51,919 nucleotides of DNA. Source: Planctomycetia bacterium. GTDB taxonomy: Bacteria > Planctomycetota > GCA-002687715. Made by a program: the position numbers and the translations under genes. Location: assembly GCA_005790545.1 (NCBI GenBank), contig SXUL01000029.1, forward strand, positions 1-51,919, written 5' to 3'. This document shows, in pieces, positions 1 to 9,403 of the stretch. Each line of letters starts with the position of its first letter. Within the stretch, counting starts at the first letter, position 1. The notes below the pieces were generated by a model. That model was not told the DNA's origin and did not search any database. It was given only the letters and a program-made list of their open reading frames with translations.

Positions 1-39
1 CAGTCGATCACGGAAGTGAAGCTTCGTTCCGGAGTTGCT

Positions 40-786
40 TCAGCGTTTCGGTGCCGAGCCGCCGCCGGCGGTATCCGGCGCGGGAGGCAGGATGGCTTGC
101 ATGCGCCGTGCGATCTCCGTTGCGCGCGGAATGGGCAAGGCTTCGAGGATGCGTCCGGACTTCCGGGGCTGCATTTGCGCAAGCACTTTGGCCGCCGTGT
201 CGGGGCCGAGCGAGCCTAGAATCGCAGCTGCCGCAGCGGGCTCCATTTGCTCATAGAGCACCGCCGCCGCCTTCAGGTTCTTCAGTTCCTGAGCGGCCAC
301 ACGGTTGGCAGCAAGATCCAGTTCCTCGCGGCCGGCCTGCAGGTTCTTTGCCTGTTCTTCGAGTTTCCCGCCGAGTGCGACCATGGCGTCCTTCTCGGTT
401 TCGAGTTCGGCACGCATGCGCGCTGCGTCGGTCCGTTGTTTCTCCACGTCGAGGAGCCCCTGCTCGTAGCGCGTGCGGGCGTCCTTCACATCGTTGAGCA
501 TGCGTTCGAGTTCCGCGGACTCCATGCCCGCAGGCAGCGGAAAGAACTCGCGGCTGTCGAGGAGCGCTTCGCGCGCGCGGCGCTCGCGTTGCTCTTCCGC
601 GCTCAGTTCCGGAGCCTTGATTTCCGGCGCAGGAAAGAACCCGCCCAGCACCGGCACCTTGTGCAGCGCAGTACGAGACTCGGCGGTGTCCTTGTCCTGG
701 ACCTTGAGGAACACATGCACCAGCCCCACGAAGAGAAGCTGGGCCAGCATGAGCACCCCGCACACCTGCAAGATCTTGTTCATCAT
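40..786 (-). CDS. MotE-like flagellar protein with MgtE_N-type C-terminal domain
   Basis: A 248-residue inner-membrane anchored protein: one N-terminal membrane segment (about residues 6-22), a proline-containing linker, a long Glu/Arg/Gln-rich coiled coil (about 85-175), then a small helical domain with the pattern YEQMEPAAAAAIL and KVLAQMQPRKSGRILEAL, which is the MgtE_N/FliG-like fold of MotE proteins. In known systems MotE is a periplasmic chaperone or structural partner of the stator protein MotC, so a motor role here is inferred. The start overlaps the fliJ stop as ATGATGA, so translation is coupled; the second ATG (783) is equally possible. It is the last complete gene of the minus-strand flagellar run. 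Bases 1-39 beyond it hold only an imperfect palindrome centred on GAAGCTTC. Confidence 0.75.
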   Translation of the reverse strand: MMNKILQVCGVLMLAQLLFVGLVHVFLKVQDKDTAESRTALHKVPVLGGFFPAPEIKAPELSAEEQRERRAREALLDSREFFPLPAGMESAELERMLNDVKDARTRYEQGLLDVEKQRTDAARMRAELETEKDAMVALGGKLEEQAKNLQAGREELDLAANRVAAQELKNLKAAAVLYEQMEPAAAAAILGSLGPDTAAKVLAQMQPRKSGRILEALPIPRATEIARRMQAILPPAPDTAGGGSAPKR

Positions 787-1247
787 GTCGCGCTCCTCGT
801 GGCCTTGCGGCGCTGATGGCGCTGCGAAGCCAGCTCGTCCATGGCGTCCATTTCCTGGCGCCGCACGGTCTCGCTCCACGTTTCTTCGGCCTTGCGCCGG
901 AGAATCTCCAGTGATTCCACCTCCGCGCGCCTCTTAAGCAGGGCTTCCCTGGCCGCGCGGGTCTTGCGCTCCCCCTCCAGGCACCGCACGCGCCCCTCGG
1001 CGCACTGGCGCGAGCGTCCGGCGAGCTCATGGTGGAGCGTCATCAGCTTCAAAGGATGCAGCGCGGATTCGGCCAGCGCGGCTGCGAGGGCGGCGGCAGA
1101 ACTCTGCTCCAGTCCCTCAAGCTCGCGCAGTCTGGCCGCGAGAACTTCCTCTTCCTCGAGAGCCCGCGCGAGCAGACGCTCCGATTCCTTGCGTGCGATC
1201 TCTCGCACATCCAGCACCTTGGCCAATGCAAAGCGGAAGCGCTTCAT
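783..1247 (-). CDS. fliJ: Flagellar export protein FliJ
   Basis: This 154-residue protein is almost entirely charged coiled coil (Arg, Glu, Ala rich), starting MKRFRFALAKVLDVRE, the usual FliJ opening of a basic-aromatic stretch followed by heptads. FliJ is a cytoplasmic part of the type III export gate that links the FliI ATPase to FlhA and escorts chaperones. Family length is about 145-150, so it is complete. It overlaps fliI by four bases (ATGA) and its own stop overlaps the next gene, so fliI, fliJ and the MotE-like gene are translationally coupled. Identity rests on coiled-coil character plus position directly after fliI. Confidence 0.85.
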   Translation of the reverse strand: MKRFRFALAKVLDVREIARKESERLLARALEEEEVLAARLRELEGLEQSSAAALAAALAESALHPLKLMTLHHELAGRSRQCAEGRVRCLEGERKTRAAREALLKRRAEVESLEILRRKAEETWSETVRRQEMDAMDELASQRHQRRKATRSAT

Positions 1248-2560
1248 GCACCTTCCTCCACGCTGGCTTCAAGGAGCCCGAGGCTTTCTTCGAAGGTCCT
1301 CGGCTGGCCCTGCTCCTGTCGCAACAGGGCCTCGATGGCCGGCCATGCTGCGAGTGCGCGATCCGTGCGCGCATCCGTGCCGCTCTTGTAGGCACCGATG
1401 GCCACCAGATCGCGGGAGGCATCGAAAGCTGAAATAAGACTCCGCGCCGAGCGCGCGGCAGCGAGGTGCTCCGGTGTCACCACCTTGTCCATGACGCGCG
1501 AAACCGACTTCGGCACATCCACTGCCGGGAACATGCCGCGCTGCGCGATCTCACGCGACAGCACGACGTGGCCATCGAGGAGCCCGCGCAACGTGTCCGC
1601 CACGGGATCGTTCATGTCGTCACCATCCACGAGCACGGTGAAGAGCCCGGTAATGCTGCCGCGCCGCGTGCGCCCGAGGCGCTCGACCAGACGCGGCATG
1701 AGAGCGAAGAAACTCGGCGGATAGCCCTTCACCGTCGGCGGTTCACCGAGAGCGAGGCCGGCTTCGCGTGCCGCCGCCGCGAGGCGCGTCACCGAGTCCA
1801 CCATCATCATCACGTCGTGACCGCGATCACGGAAATACTCCGCCACCGCTGCCGCCGTGAAGGCGGCTTTCATGCGCAGCAGGGCCGGCGAGTCGCTGGT
1901 GGCAACGATCACCACCGAGCGCGCGAGGCCTTCGGGCCCGAGAGCCTCCTCGATGAAGTGGCCGACTTCCCGTCCGCGTTCACCAACGAGCGCGATCACG
2001 TTCACCGTGCTGAGGGTCGTGCGCGCGATGTCCGCGAGCAGCGTGGACTTGCCCACGCCCGAGCCCGCGAAGATGCCCATGCGCTGGCCTCGTCCGAGGG
2101 TGAGGAAGGCGTCCAGCACCGACACGCCCGTCGGGAGAGGCCGGTCGATGGGCGCGCGATCGAGGGGTGATGGCCCCGGCCGCATGAGCGGGATTTCCTC
2201 GTCGGCGACGAGCGCAGGGCCGCCATCGATGGGCTTGCCGAGTGCGTCCAGGACGCGCCCGAGCATCGCCTGGGTGCAGCCGGCGGAGGTCTTCCTGCCG
2301 AGCGGCTCCACGCGCGCACCGGGGCGCAGACCCTCCGCCTCGCCGAGCGGCAACAAGAGCGTCGCTCCTTCGCGGAAGCCGCACACTTCGGCAAGCAGAA
2401 GCTCGCCGTTGTCCGTCACGATGCTGACAAGATCGCCCAAGGCCGCCGGAAGGCCGCGACATTCGAGCAGCAGCCCGACCACCTGCGTGAGCACGCCCGC
2501 ACGCGTTCCGCGCGGAACACTGCGCACCAGCCGCTCCATGTGCGCGAGATCAGGCGCCAT
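1244..2560 (-). CDS. fliI: Flagellum-specific ATPase FliI
   Basis: A 438-residue ATPase of the F1-beta/FliI type that energises export of flagellar subunits at the cytoplasmic face of the basal body. It shows an N-terminal beta-barrel region (1-110), the Walker A loop GSGVGKST at about 166-173, GERGREV shortly after, and the Walker B stretch MMMVDSVTR near 250. The segment PPSFFALMPRLVERLGR is characteristic of FliI. Length matches the family (430-460). The ATG at 2560 is preceded by GAGG six bases upstream and lies inside the end of fliH (11-base overlap), so the two are coupled. A protein with these motifs could also be a type III secretion ATPase, but the fliH-fliJ context settles it. Confidence 0.95.
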   Translation of the reverse strand: MAPDLAHMERLVRSVPRGTRAGVLTQVVGLLLECRGLPAALGDLVSIVTDNGELLLAEVCGFREGATLLLPLGEAEGLRPGARVEPLGRKTSAGCTQAMLGRVLDALGKPIDGGPALVADEEIPLMRPGPSPLDRAPIDRPLPTGVSVLDAFLTLGRGQRMGIFAGSGVGKSTLLADIARTTLSTVNVIALVGERGREVGHFIEEALGPEGLARSVVIVATSDSPALLRMKAAFTAAAVAEYFRDRGHDVMMMVDSVTRLAAAAREAGLALGEPPTVKGYPPSFFALMPRLVERLGRTRRGSITGLFTVLVDGDDMNDPVADTLRGLLDGHVVLSREIAQRGMFPAVDVPKSVSRVMDKVVTPEHLAAARSARSLISAFDASRDLVAIGAYKSGTDARTDRALAAWPAIEALLRQEQGQPRTFEESLGLLEASVEEGA

Positions 2561-3158
2561 GGGGGACCTCGCGGAGAATGCGCTCTTCGAGCACCTTCAG
2601 GCGCTGGGTCACGCACGAGAAGTACTCGGCGCCTTCCGCATGCACGCGGAAGGTGCCCTTCGACATGGAAGCCTCGGGCTGAAGCCGCACGCCTCCCGCG
2701 AGCGCGCCTTCGAGACGCGCAAGATCATCGGGATGCCCTTCGAGGGTCACCTCGCCCTCCTCGTGGCCACCGAGCGCGTCTTCGAGAATGCGCCGCACCA
2801 GGGAGCGCACGTCGTGCCCATCGCGCTGGAGCACCGCACCTGTCAGTTCGTGAATCGCGGTCACCGCGAGGCGACAAGCGAATTCCTCCGCGGCCGCGAG
2901 TTCGCGGGCCCGCAGTTCCTTCAAACCCGACGCAGCGGCTTCCAGTGCAGCGGCAGCCCTGTGCAGCGTGCCCGTCGCTTCCGTGCGCTCCCGCTCCCGA
3001 CCCAGCGTCTCGGCTTCGAGCTGCAGGGCCCGCACGGCGCCGGCGGAAAGCCCCGGCTGCGTTGCCGTGCGCGGCATGGCTTCGGGCGCTGGACTTGCCA
3101 CCGTACCGGCGCGGAAGCCGGTCAACCCACGCGGAATGCGCACGACATCACGAGACAT
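2550..3158 (-). CDS. fliH: Flagellar assembly protein FliH
   Basis: A 202-residue protein with a variable Pro/Ala N-terminus, a long Ala/Glu coiled coil (about 50-100) and a C-terminal domain resembling the V-ATPase E-subunit/FliH fold (pattern VRRILEDALGGHEEGEVTLE with later HPDDLARLE). FliH binds the FliI N-terminus, holds the ATPase inactive and tethers it to the C ring through FliN. I chose the ATG at 3158 over an upstream in-frame codon because GGAG sits about seven bases before it and it starts 11 bases inside the end of fliG, matching the overlap style of the operon. Confidence 0.85.
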   Translation of the reverse strand: MSRDVVRIPRGLTGFRAGTVASPAPEAMPRTATQPGLSAGAVRALQLEAETLGRERERTEATGTLHRAAAALEAAASGLKELRARELAAAEEFACRLAVTAIHELTGAVLQRDGHDVRSLVRRILEDALGGHEEGEVTLEGHPDDLARLEGALAGGVRLQPEASMSKGTFRVHAEGAEYFSCVTQRLKVLEERILREVPHGA

Positions 3159-4167
3159 AGGCGGCTCCGCGACCCTTGGCCACATTCACTTCGCCGTTGT
3201 CGATCATCTCGCGCACCGTGGTGAGGATCTGCTTCTGGGCCTCGACGACGTCGCTGAGTGGAACGGACCCGAGGAGCTCGCGTTCCTCGAGGATCATGTC
3301 GCGGGTGCGCTGACTGGTGGCGCCGAGAAGAGCATCGCGGATGGCGTCATCGCTGCCCTTGAGGGCGAGTGCGAGCACGCGTGTGTCCACTCCCGCGAGG
3401 AGCTTCTGCATGGTGCGCTTGTCGAGAAGCTGCAAGTCGTCCCAGACGAACATGCGCTCGCGGATGCGCATGGAGAGGTCGGCATCGCTCTCCTCCACAA
3501 GGCGCAGGATCTCCTTGTCGGTACCGCCGCGGCTCGCGACGAGAATCTCCGCCACCGTCTGTACGCGGGCGCCACTGTCCACGGCTGCGCCGGCATCACG
3601 CGGCAGACCACGCGTGCGCTCTGCCATGCGATCCGCCACCTGCTTCATGAGGCGCACAGGCGGATCTTCGGTGGCCGCCATGCGGCGCACTACATCAGCC
3701 CGCTGTTCGGGCGCCATCTCGCGCAGCACGTCGGCGGCCTGTTCCGCTTCGATGTTCGAAAGCACCAGTGCCTGCACCTGGACGTGTTCATCCGTGAGCA
3801 ACCGCGCGAGGTCCCCGGGGCGCAGACCGCGGAGACAGCGCAGAGGATTGCGGCTCCGCGATTCCTCATGGATGCGCGACAGACGCCGCTCGGCCTCTTC
3901 CTTGCTGTAGAGACGGTTCATCACCGTATCGAGTGTGCGACCGACGCGCGAGCGGAACACCACGCCGCTCTGAGCCATCTGGCGGAACTCCGAAAGTGAG
4001 TCCTGCACGACGCCCTCGTCGATGTCGGTGTCTTCGAGCTCGACCATGGCCTGGCCGATGCGATCCTGCTCTTCGGGCGAGAAGACTCCGAGGACCTTGG
4101 CCGCGCCTTCCTCGCCGACGGTGGCGAGCAACACGGCGATCTTCTGCACTCCGCTGAGGTGAATCAT
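3148..4167 (-). CDS. fliG: Flagellar motor switch protein FliG
   Basis: A 339-residue C-ring protein that couples stator torque to the rotor. The start MIHLSGVQKIAVLLATVGEE and the middle segment DEHVQVQALVLSNIE (corresponding to the EHPQ motif that contacts FliM) are typical. The C-terminal torque domain is well conserved: MFVWDDLQLLDKRTMQKLL, then VLALALKGSD and a SVPLSDVVEAQ segment, with charged residues expected to face the stator. Length fits the family (330-345). The start overlaps the fliF stop by four bases (ATGA), so FliF and FliG, which bind each other, are produced together. Confidence 0.96.
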   Translation of the reverse strand: MIHLSGVQKIAVLLATVGEEGAAKVLGVFSPEEQDRIGQAMVELEDTDIDEGVVQDSLSEFRQMAQSGVVFRSRVGRTLDTVMNRLYSKEEAERRLSRIHEESRSRNPLRCLRGLRPGDLARLLTDEHVQVQALVLSNIEAEQAADVLREMAPEQRADVVRRMAATEDPPVRLMKQVADRMAERTRGLPRDAGAAVDSGARVQTVAEILVASRGGTDKEILRLVEESDADLSMRIRERMFVWDDLQLLDKRTMQKLLAGVDTRVLALALKGSDDAIRDALLGATSQRTRDMILEERELLGSVPLSDVVEAQKQILTTVREMIDNGEVNVAKGRGAAYVS

Positions 4168-5681
4168 GACTTCCTCGCAGGCTCGTAGAGCCAGTTGCGC
4201 ATCACGCGCGCCACGGTGTCCACGTCTTCGTCCACCATGCGGCGGAACTCGCCGCGCGGATCAGGGCGCACCTCCGCGAGCGGGCGTCCGTCCGGAGCGA
4301 ACCCACCTGCCGCAGCATGTGCCGCAGCCGGAGCCAGCGCCTGCACCAGCGTGCGCCGCGCGCGCCGCGCGGAGAGGATCATCCAGCCGACGAGCAGCAG
4401 GCTCACCAGGGCTGTGATGCCGTAGCGAATCCAGTCCGTCATCGGCAGGCCTTCCTCCACGGGCGGCATGATCGAGACGGCTGGCTGCTCGATGGCAACG
4501 AAGGGCACATAGGCCACTTCCAGCGTGTCGCCGCGCTTCGCATCGAAGCCCACGGCGCCCTTCACCACGCCCATGAGAGCCTCACCGCGATCCTTCAGGG
4601 ATTCGTCGAGGACCATGCCCACGGTGATGCGCTGAATGCTCCCGGATTCGTGCACGGTGCGGATTTCACTGCGACCGTAGTCGTAGCTGGAGTTCAGATC
4701 CTCGGTGTTCGAATCCGAGCCGCTGCCCGACTGCGAAGTGCCGCTCTGCACCGCAACGGTGCTCGGCTGTCCCTTCGCAGCAGTGCCGCTGCCCCGGGTG
4801 GCGCTCTGCGTGCGTTGCGTCTCGCTCACCACGACGCGGCTGTCCGGGTCCACCGTGTGCTTCACCTCTTCCACCTTGCGGAGGTCCAGTTCGGCATCCA
4901 CGCGCACCACGGCCTTGTTCGGTCCGAGCACCAGAGCAAGGGCGGATTCCGCCTTCTCCTGCAGGTGCATCTCCTCTTCCTGGGCACGCACGGCGCGGGT
5001 AGCGATGCCACGGTCGCCGCTGCTGGCGCGGCTGAGGAGCATGCCGCGATAGTCACTCACCACGACGTTGTCCGGTTCGAGCCCCTCGACCGCGTGGGCG
5101 ACGAGTTGCACCACGCTCTCGACTTCGCCGGCGAGCAGCATGCGCCCCGGTTTTGCCTGCACCATGACCGAGGCCTTGGCCGGCCGGGTGTCCTGACGAT
5201 TCCAGCTGCGGATCGCGGGCGTGATGTGCACCACCGCATCCTCGACGCCTTCGAAACGCTTCAAGCTGAGCGCCAACTGCTCTTCCTGGGCGACGCGCAT
5301 GCGCAGCTTCAACTGGGATTCGCTCATGCCGAAGGGCGCCGCCTCGAGGCCGGCCCAGCCCTTGCCAGCATCGGGCGTGAGCAGATCGTTGCGCACCACG
5401 AGTGACTGCACCTCGTGCAACCGATCGGAAGGCACGAGCACCGTGCGCCCGTCGTCATTCAGCTTGAATGGAATCGACGCCTCGTCGAGCTTCGCCAGCA
5501 GCTTCTGGGCATCAGCACGCTCGACGCCGGTGGCCGCAATACGCCACTCGGTCGCGCTGCCGGCCATGATGAGAGCGACGGCGGCGCCAACGCTGACGAG
5601 GCCGAGCACCACACCGACGAGCTTCTGTGCCGCGGGCAGCGAGCTCCAGAGGTTCCGGATTTGAGTGAAGATTTCCTTCAT
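4164..5681 (-). CDS. fliF: Flagellar MS-ring protein FliF
   Basis: A 505-residue inner-membrane ring protein. The first transmembrane helix lies at about residues 20-43, followed by the ring-building YscJ/FliF domain (ATGVERADAQKLLAKLDE and later VVSDYRGMLLS), a low-complexity Gly/Ser/Thr-rich periplasmic part (about 290-330), a second transmembrane helix (about 415-440), and a cytoplasmic tail ending in VARVMRNWLYEPARKS, which is the FliG-binding element. Slightly shorter than Salmonella FliF (560) but complete. It lies 24 bases after fliE, the adaptor that joins MS ring and rod. Confidence 0.96.
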   Translation of the reverse strand: MKEIFTQIRNLWSSLPAAQKLVGVVLGLVSVGAAVALIMAGSATEWRIAATGVERADAQKLLAKLDEASIPFKLNDDGRTVLVPSDRLHEVQSLVVRNDLLTPDAGKGWAGLEAAPFGMSESQLKLRMRVAQEEQLALSLKRFEGVEDAVVHITPAIRSWNRQDTRPAKASVMVQAKPGRMLLAGEVESVVQLVAHAVEGLEPDNVVVSDYRGMLLSRASSGDRGIATRAVRAQEEEMHLQEKAESALALVLGPNKAVVRVDAELDLRKVEEVKHTVDPDSRVVVSETQRTQSATRGSGTAAKGQPSTVAVQSGTSQSGSGSDSNTEDLNSSYDYGRSEIRTVHESGSIQRITVGMVLDESLKDRGEALMGVVKGAVGFDAKRGDTLEVAYVPFVAIEQPAVSIMPPVEEGLPMTDWIRYGITALVSLLLVGWMILSARRARRTLVQALAPAAAHAAAGGFAPDGRPLAEVRPDPRGEFRRMVDEDVDTVARVMRNWLYEPARKS

Positions 5682-5705
5682 GAGTTTGTTCCTTGCGCGT
5701 CAGGC

Positions 5706-6017
5706 TCAGACCTGCGTGCGCATGACCTCCTGGTATGCATCCAGAAGCTTGTTCCTGACTTCGAGCATCATGCGGAAGCTCAGATCCGCCTTGTTGAGGG
5801 CGATCATCACTTCGTGCGGGCTTCCGCCCTTGCCGTTCATGAACTCATTGAGCACGGCGTCGGACTTCTTCTGCGCGCCGTCGGCCTCGGTGACGACCTT
5901 GTTCAGAATCTCCGCGAAGCCGTTGTCGGTGCCCGCGGCCGCGCGCGGTGCCGCCAGCGGCGACTCGGCTGCGGCGAGCCGCAGGACTTCAGGACTGATG
6001 GCTGTGGGTCCGCTCAT
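5706..6017 (-). CDS. fliE: Flagellar hook-basal body adaptor FliE
   Basis: A 103-residue protein whose C-terminal half carries the FliE pattern: a Ser/Pro-His-Glu turn (GSPHEVMIALNKADLSFRMM) followed by EVRNKLLDAYQEVMRTQV. FliE links the MS ring to the proximal rod and is among the first rod substrates exported. Length matches the family (about 100). It sits between flgC and fliF with short gaps, the classical flgB-flgC-fliE-fliF order. Confidence 0.93.
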   Translation of the reverse strand: MSGPTAISPEVLRLAAAESPLAAPRAAAGTDNGFAEILNKVVTEADGAQKKSDAVLNEFMNGKGGSPHEVMIALNKADLSFRMMLEVRNKLLDAYQEVMRTQV

Positions 6018-6024
6018 GACTCAA

Positions 6025-6438
6025 TCACCTCCCGAGGTCCAGGGCCTTCTCCGCCATGCGCACCTGCACCTGCAGCGATTCGAGGTTCGCCTCGTAGGCC
6101 CTGGATGACTGCATGAGGTCCACCATCTCGAAGGCCGTGTTCACGTTCGGCAACGTGACCATGCCGTTGGCATCCGCGTCGGCATGCCCGGGGCGATGCT
6201 GGCGGACGAGCGGCGTCTGGTTGTCCTCGACCACCTCGGAGACCTGCACGCCACCCTCGAGTGCGCCTTCGAGAACAGCCTCGAACACCACTTCCTTGCG
6301 GCGGTAGGGAGTCCCGTCGCCACGATTGGTGACGGACGCCTGCGAGAGGTTCTGGGCGATGACACCCATGCGCGCACGCTCGGCCGTGAGTGCGCTCGCG
6401 CTGATCGAGAGTCCCTGGAACATTCCGTCGAGATTCAT
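6025..6438 (-). CDS. flgC: Flagellar basal-body rod protein FlgC
   Basis: A 137-residue proximal rod protein. The N-terminus has the rod/hook signature (GLSISASALTAERARMGVIAQN) and the C-terminus VDLMQSSRAYEANLESLQ, both typical of FlgC; the middle contains PGHADADANGMVTLPNVN. It is exported through the flagellar type III gate and polymerises in the rod. Length equals the family norm (about 135). It follows flgB by a short spacer. Confidence 0.95.
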   Translation of the reverse strand: MNLDGMFQGLSISASALTAERARMGVIAQNLSQASVTNRGDGTPYRRKEVVFEAVLEGALEGGVQVSEVVEDNQTPLVRQHRPGHADADANGMVTLPNVNTAFEMVDLMQSSRAYEANLESLQVQVRMAEKALDLGR

Positions 6439-6457
6439 GATTGCATCTCCTCAGGGT

Positions 6458-6781
6458 TCATTGCCCGCGGCCGCTGATCGCGCTGCGCACGAGGCGCATG
6501 CGCTGAGAAAGCGCCGTGAGCAGGATGTCGTAGGCCACCTGGTTCTTCTTCTGGTCCGCCACTTCCAGTTCCATCACCACCGTGTTGCCGTCCTGGCGCG
6601 GCGCGACGCCTTCGCGCTCCACCGTGGACGCCTCGCCGAGAACCTCGTCGAAGTGCACGTTTTTCGACTTGTAGCCAGGCGTCGCGATGTTGGCGATGTT
6701 GGCCGCGATGACGCGCTGGCGCAGTGCCGCCACGTCGAGGGCCTGCTGGATGTTGCCGCTGGTGATGTCCATGCCGTCCAT
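6458..6781 (-). CDS. flgB: Flagellar basal-body rod protein FlgB
   Basis: A 107-residue proximal rod protein, somewhat shorter than the usual 130. It contains the rod signature ALRQRVIAANIANIATPGYK followed by KNVHFDEVL, and ends with AYDILLTALSQRMRLVRSAI. I place the start at 6781 rather than at an upstream in-frame codon because AGGAGA lies seven bases before it, partly overlapping the stop of the preceding response-regulator gene (11-base spacing). The regulator pair and the rod genes are therefore probably in one transcript. Confidence 0.93.
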   Translation of the reverse strand: MDGMDITSGNIQQALDVAALRQRVIAANIANIATPGYKSKNVHFDEVLGEASTVEREGVAPRQDGNTVVMELEVADQKKNQVAYDILLTALSQRMRLVRSAISGRGQ

Positions 6782-6791
6782 GGCTGTCTCC

Positions 6792-8168
6792 TCAGACTCC
6801 TGCACCGAGGGCAGCCCCTCGTGTGCGCCAGAGCCGGAACTTGTTGGAAAGCGTGCGCGAAGTCACGCCGAGAATGCGCGCCGCTTCTGTGCGGTTGCCG
6901 CACGTGTGCTCGAGCACCCTCATGATCTGCTTGCGTTCCAGCTCCTCGAGCGAAAGCAGTTCTGCCACGGCGGGCGCCGCAGCCGCATCCACCCGGACCA
7001 CGAGCCCGAGATCCGCAGCGCTGACACGCGCCCCCTGGGTCACCAGCACCGCACGCTGCACCGCATTCGCGAGCTCACGCACGTTGCCGGGCCACTCCGC
7101 TGCCGCCATGGCCTGCAAGGCATCCAGCGTGAATTCGCGGGCTGCCGTGCCGTGCTGACGCGCAAAGCGCGTGAGGAAGTGCCGTGCCAGAGCCGGAATA
7201 TCCTCGCGACGATCCCGCAGCGAGGGCAGCACGACCGGCACCACGTTGAGTCGGTAGAAGAGATCCTCGCGGAAGCGCCCGCGCGCGATCGCGCCTTCGA
7301 GGTCGCGGTTGGTCGCGGCAATGACGCGCACGTCAGCACTCAGGGTCTGCGTTCCGCCTACGCGCTCGAACTCGCGTGTTTCGAGGATGCGCAAGAGCTT
7401 GGATTGCACCTCGACCGGCAGTTCGCCGATCTCGTCGAGAAAGAGCGTGCCGCCTGCCGCCAGTTCGAAGCGCCCCTGACGACGCGCCGCGGCTCCTGTG
7501 AACGCACCCTTCTCGTGGCCGAAGAGTTCGCTGGTCAGCAGGCTCTCCGTGAGTGCTGCGCAGTTCACGCGGATGAAGGGGCCTGCCACGCGGCGGCTGC
7601 GCCGGTGCAGCACTTCCGCGAGCACTTCCTTGCCGGTACCGCTCTCGCCGCGAATGAGCACGGTCGCTTCCGTGGGTGCCACGCGCTCCGCGAGGGCCAC
7701 CGCCTGGATGAAGCGCGGACTGCGTCCGATGACACCGGGGTGCGCGGCCAGCGTGCGCTCTTCGAGGCTCGCACGCAGCGCCAGATTCTCGTGTTCGAGG
7801 CGACGGCGTTCGCCCATGCGCCGGAGCAGCATGGCCAGTTGTTCCGGTGCGACAGGCTTGAGGAGGAAATCCTCGGCGCCGGCACGCATGGCTTCCACAG
7901 CGGTATCCACTGCACCGAAGGCGGTAAGCACCACGACCCGCGTCTCGCCACCCTTGGCACGGATGCCGCGCAGCACGTCGAGCCCGCTGGCTCGCGGAAG
8001 GCAGAGATCCGTCAGCACGAGGGTGTAGTCCTGGCGCGCCGCGAGGGCGAGCCCCTCCTCGGCGCTCGACGCTTCGGATGCACTCCAGCCATTGGTGCGC
8101 AGAGCCTCCACGAGGAACTCGCGCGAGAGTGCGTCATCGTCGATGACCAGAGCGGTGTGGGCGTTCAT
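6792..8168 (-). CDS. Sigma-54-dependent response regulator, FlrC/FleR type
   Basis: A 458-residue NtrC-family activator. The receiver domain is intact: acidic pocket IDDD (about 10-12), phosphoacceptor D54 in LTDLCLP, T82 and K104. The AAA+ domain has Walker A GESGTGKE (174-181) and the sigma-54 contact loop GAFTGA (221-226). A Fis-type helix-turn-helix near the C-terminus ([20 protein letters not shown]) binds DNA. It overlaps the upstream histidine kinase by four bases and precedes flgB, so it most likely activates the rod, hook and basal-body genes once phosphorylated, as FlrC or FlgR do elsewhere. No convincing -24/-12 promoter was found just upstream of flgB. Confidence 0.92.
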   Translation of the reverse strand: MNAHTALVIDDDALSREFLVEALRTNGWSASEASSAEEGLALAARQDYTLVLTDLCLPRASGLDVLRGIRAKGGETRVVVLTAFGAVDTAVEAMRAGAEDFLLKPVAPEQLAMLLRRMGERRRLEHENLALRASLEERTLAAHPGVIGRSPRFIQAVALAERVAPTEATVLIRGESGTGKEVLAEVLHRRSRRVAGPFIRVNCAALTESLLTSELFGHEKGAFTGAAARRQGRFELAAGGTLFLDEIGELPVEVQSKLLRILETREFERVGGTQTLSADVRVIAATNRDLEGAIARGRFREDLFYRLNVVPVVLPSLRDRREDIPALARHFLTRFARQHGTAAREFTLDALQAMAAAEWPGNVRELANAVQRAVLVTQGARVSAADLGLVVRVDAAAAPAVAELLSLEELERKQIMRVLEHTCGNRTEAARILGVTSRTLSNKFRLWRTRGAALGAGV

Positions 8169-9403
8169 GCGGCCCCCTTGGATCCTGCCAGCGGCAACAA
8201 CACTTCGAAGGCGGCGCCACCGAGGGCGCTGGCGGCGGGACGAAGCTCGCCTCCGTGCACCTCGACGAAGCGGCGTGCCAACGCGAGTCCGAGCCCGGTG
8301 CCGTGAGCCTTCGAGGTGGCGAAAGGCTGGAACATGCGCGTGCGCAGGTTCTCGGGGATGCCGGGGCCATCATCCTCGACAGTGACGAGTGCACGACCTG
8401 CGGCGAGACGCGCCCGCACTTCCACGTGACCGTTCTGCGGTGCGGCCTCAAGCGCATTGCGCACGAGGTTGACCAGCGCGAGTTTCAGGCGCGTGCGGTC
8501 GGCGCGCACCCGCAGCTCGGATTCGGGGCCGCGCACTGCAAAGTGACGCCCCGCGAACTGGGCGGCGAGAGCCATGCCATCCTGGCGCAGCTCGTCCATG
8601 AGGGCGGCCACGTCGAGGGTCTCGGGTTGCCCGCTGCCGGGACGCGCCCAGAGGAGCAGGTTGGCGATAATGTTCTCCACCTCAGCACTGCCACGACGAA
8701 TGCGATCGCAATAGCGGCGCATGAGTTCGCGTTCGGGCAGCACGTCGGCATCGATCTGCTGTTGCAGCAACCCGGCGAAGCCCTGCACGGCACTGAGCGG
8801 GTTCCGGATTTCGTGCGCGATGCCGGCGGCCATCTCGCCCATGCCGGCAAGTGTGTCGAGACGATTCACCTGCGAACGGAGGTGGCGCACCTCGGTGCGA
8901 TCCGAGAGGATCTCCACCCAGCCGCCACCCGGGATCTCCTCGATGGATCCGGCCAGCGTGCGCGCGGAACCATCGAGACAGGTGACGGTGCGCTCGATCT
9001 CCTGTTGCACCACGACGGGTTCGCGACCGAGGAGCAGGATGGGCGCGCCGTCGGCACTGCGGAAAGTGCGCACATCACGACCAACAAGTTCGATAGCGGC
9101 ACGACCGAGCAGGCGCTCCGCCGCGCGGTTCGCGCGCAGCACACCCAGATCCGCACCGCAGGCCACGACGCCGCAGGGAATGCTTCCGAGCGTGGCATCC
9201 AGCGCGGCGTTCTCGCGGTCGAGTTGCGCGAGCTGACCCACGAGGTGCCGGTTCGCATCCTGCACCGAGCGGTCGAGTCCGCGTGCGCTGGTCTCGAGAC
9301 GCGCGTAAACCTCTTCGAGATGCCTCGCCGCAACGGTGAAGGCCTGGAAGCCCGATTCGAGATCCGGCGTGGAAAGAGCGCTCATGGTGGAACCAGCGTC
9401 CAT
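8165..9403 (-). CDS. PAS-containing sensor histidine kinase, FlrB/FleS/FlgS type
   Basis: A 412-residue soluble kinase with no membrane segment. Order: N-terminal helices and coiled coil (15-70), PAS domain (about 70-170, GSIPCGVVACGADLGVLRAN), phosphoacceptor H197 in GIAHEIRNPLSAVQGF, then the ATP-binding domain with N-box N312/N316 (NLVRNALEA), DDGPGIP (344-350) and GTGLGLALARR. The ATG at 9403 overlaps the stop of the preceding gene (ATGA), which fixes the start better than upstream codons. It is the cognate partner of the regulator encoded immediately downstream. Cytoplasmic FlrB/FlgS kinases sense assembly of the export apparatus; that input is inferred here. Confidence 0.92.
   Translation of the reverse strand: MDAGSTMSALSTPDLESGFQAFTVAARHLEEVYARLETSARGLDRSVQDANRHLVGQLAQLDRENAALDATLGSIPCGVVACGADLGVLRANRAAERLLGRAAIELVGRDVRTFRSADGAPILLLGREPVVVQQEIERTVTCLDGSARTLAGSIEEIPGGGWVEILSDRTEVRHLRSQVNRLDTLAGMGEMAAGIAHEIRNPLSAVQGFAGLLQQQIDADVLPERELMRRYCDRIRRGSAEVENIIANLLLWARPGSGQPETLDVAALMDELRQDGMALAAQFAGRHFAVRGPESELRVRADRTRLKLALVNLVRNALEAAPQNGHVEVRARLAAGRALVTVEDDGPGIPENLRTRMFQPFATSKAHGTGLGLALARRFVEVHGGELRPAASALGGAAFEVLLPLAGSKGAA

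Noticed and set aside
1-39. Palindromic sequence around GAAGCTTC at the left edge
   Set aside because: The imperfect palindrome has no loop or T-run, and the next gene lies outside the window; nothing further can be supported.
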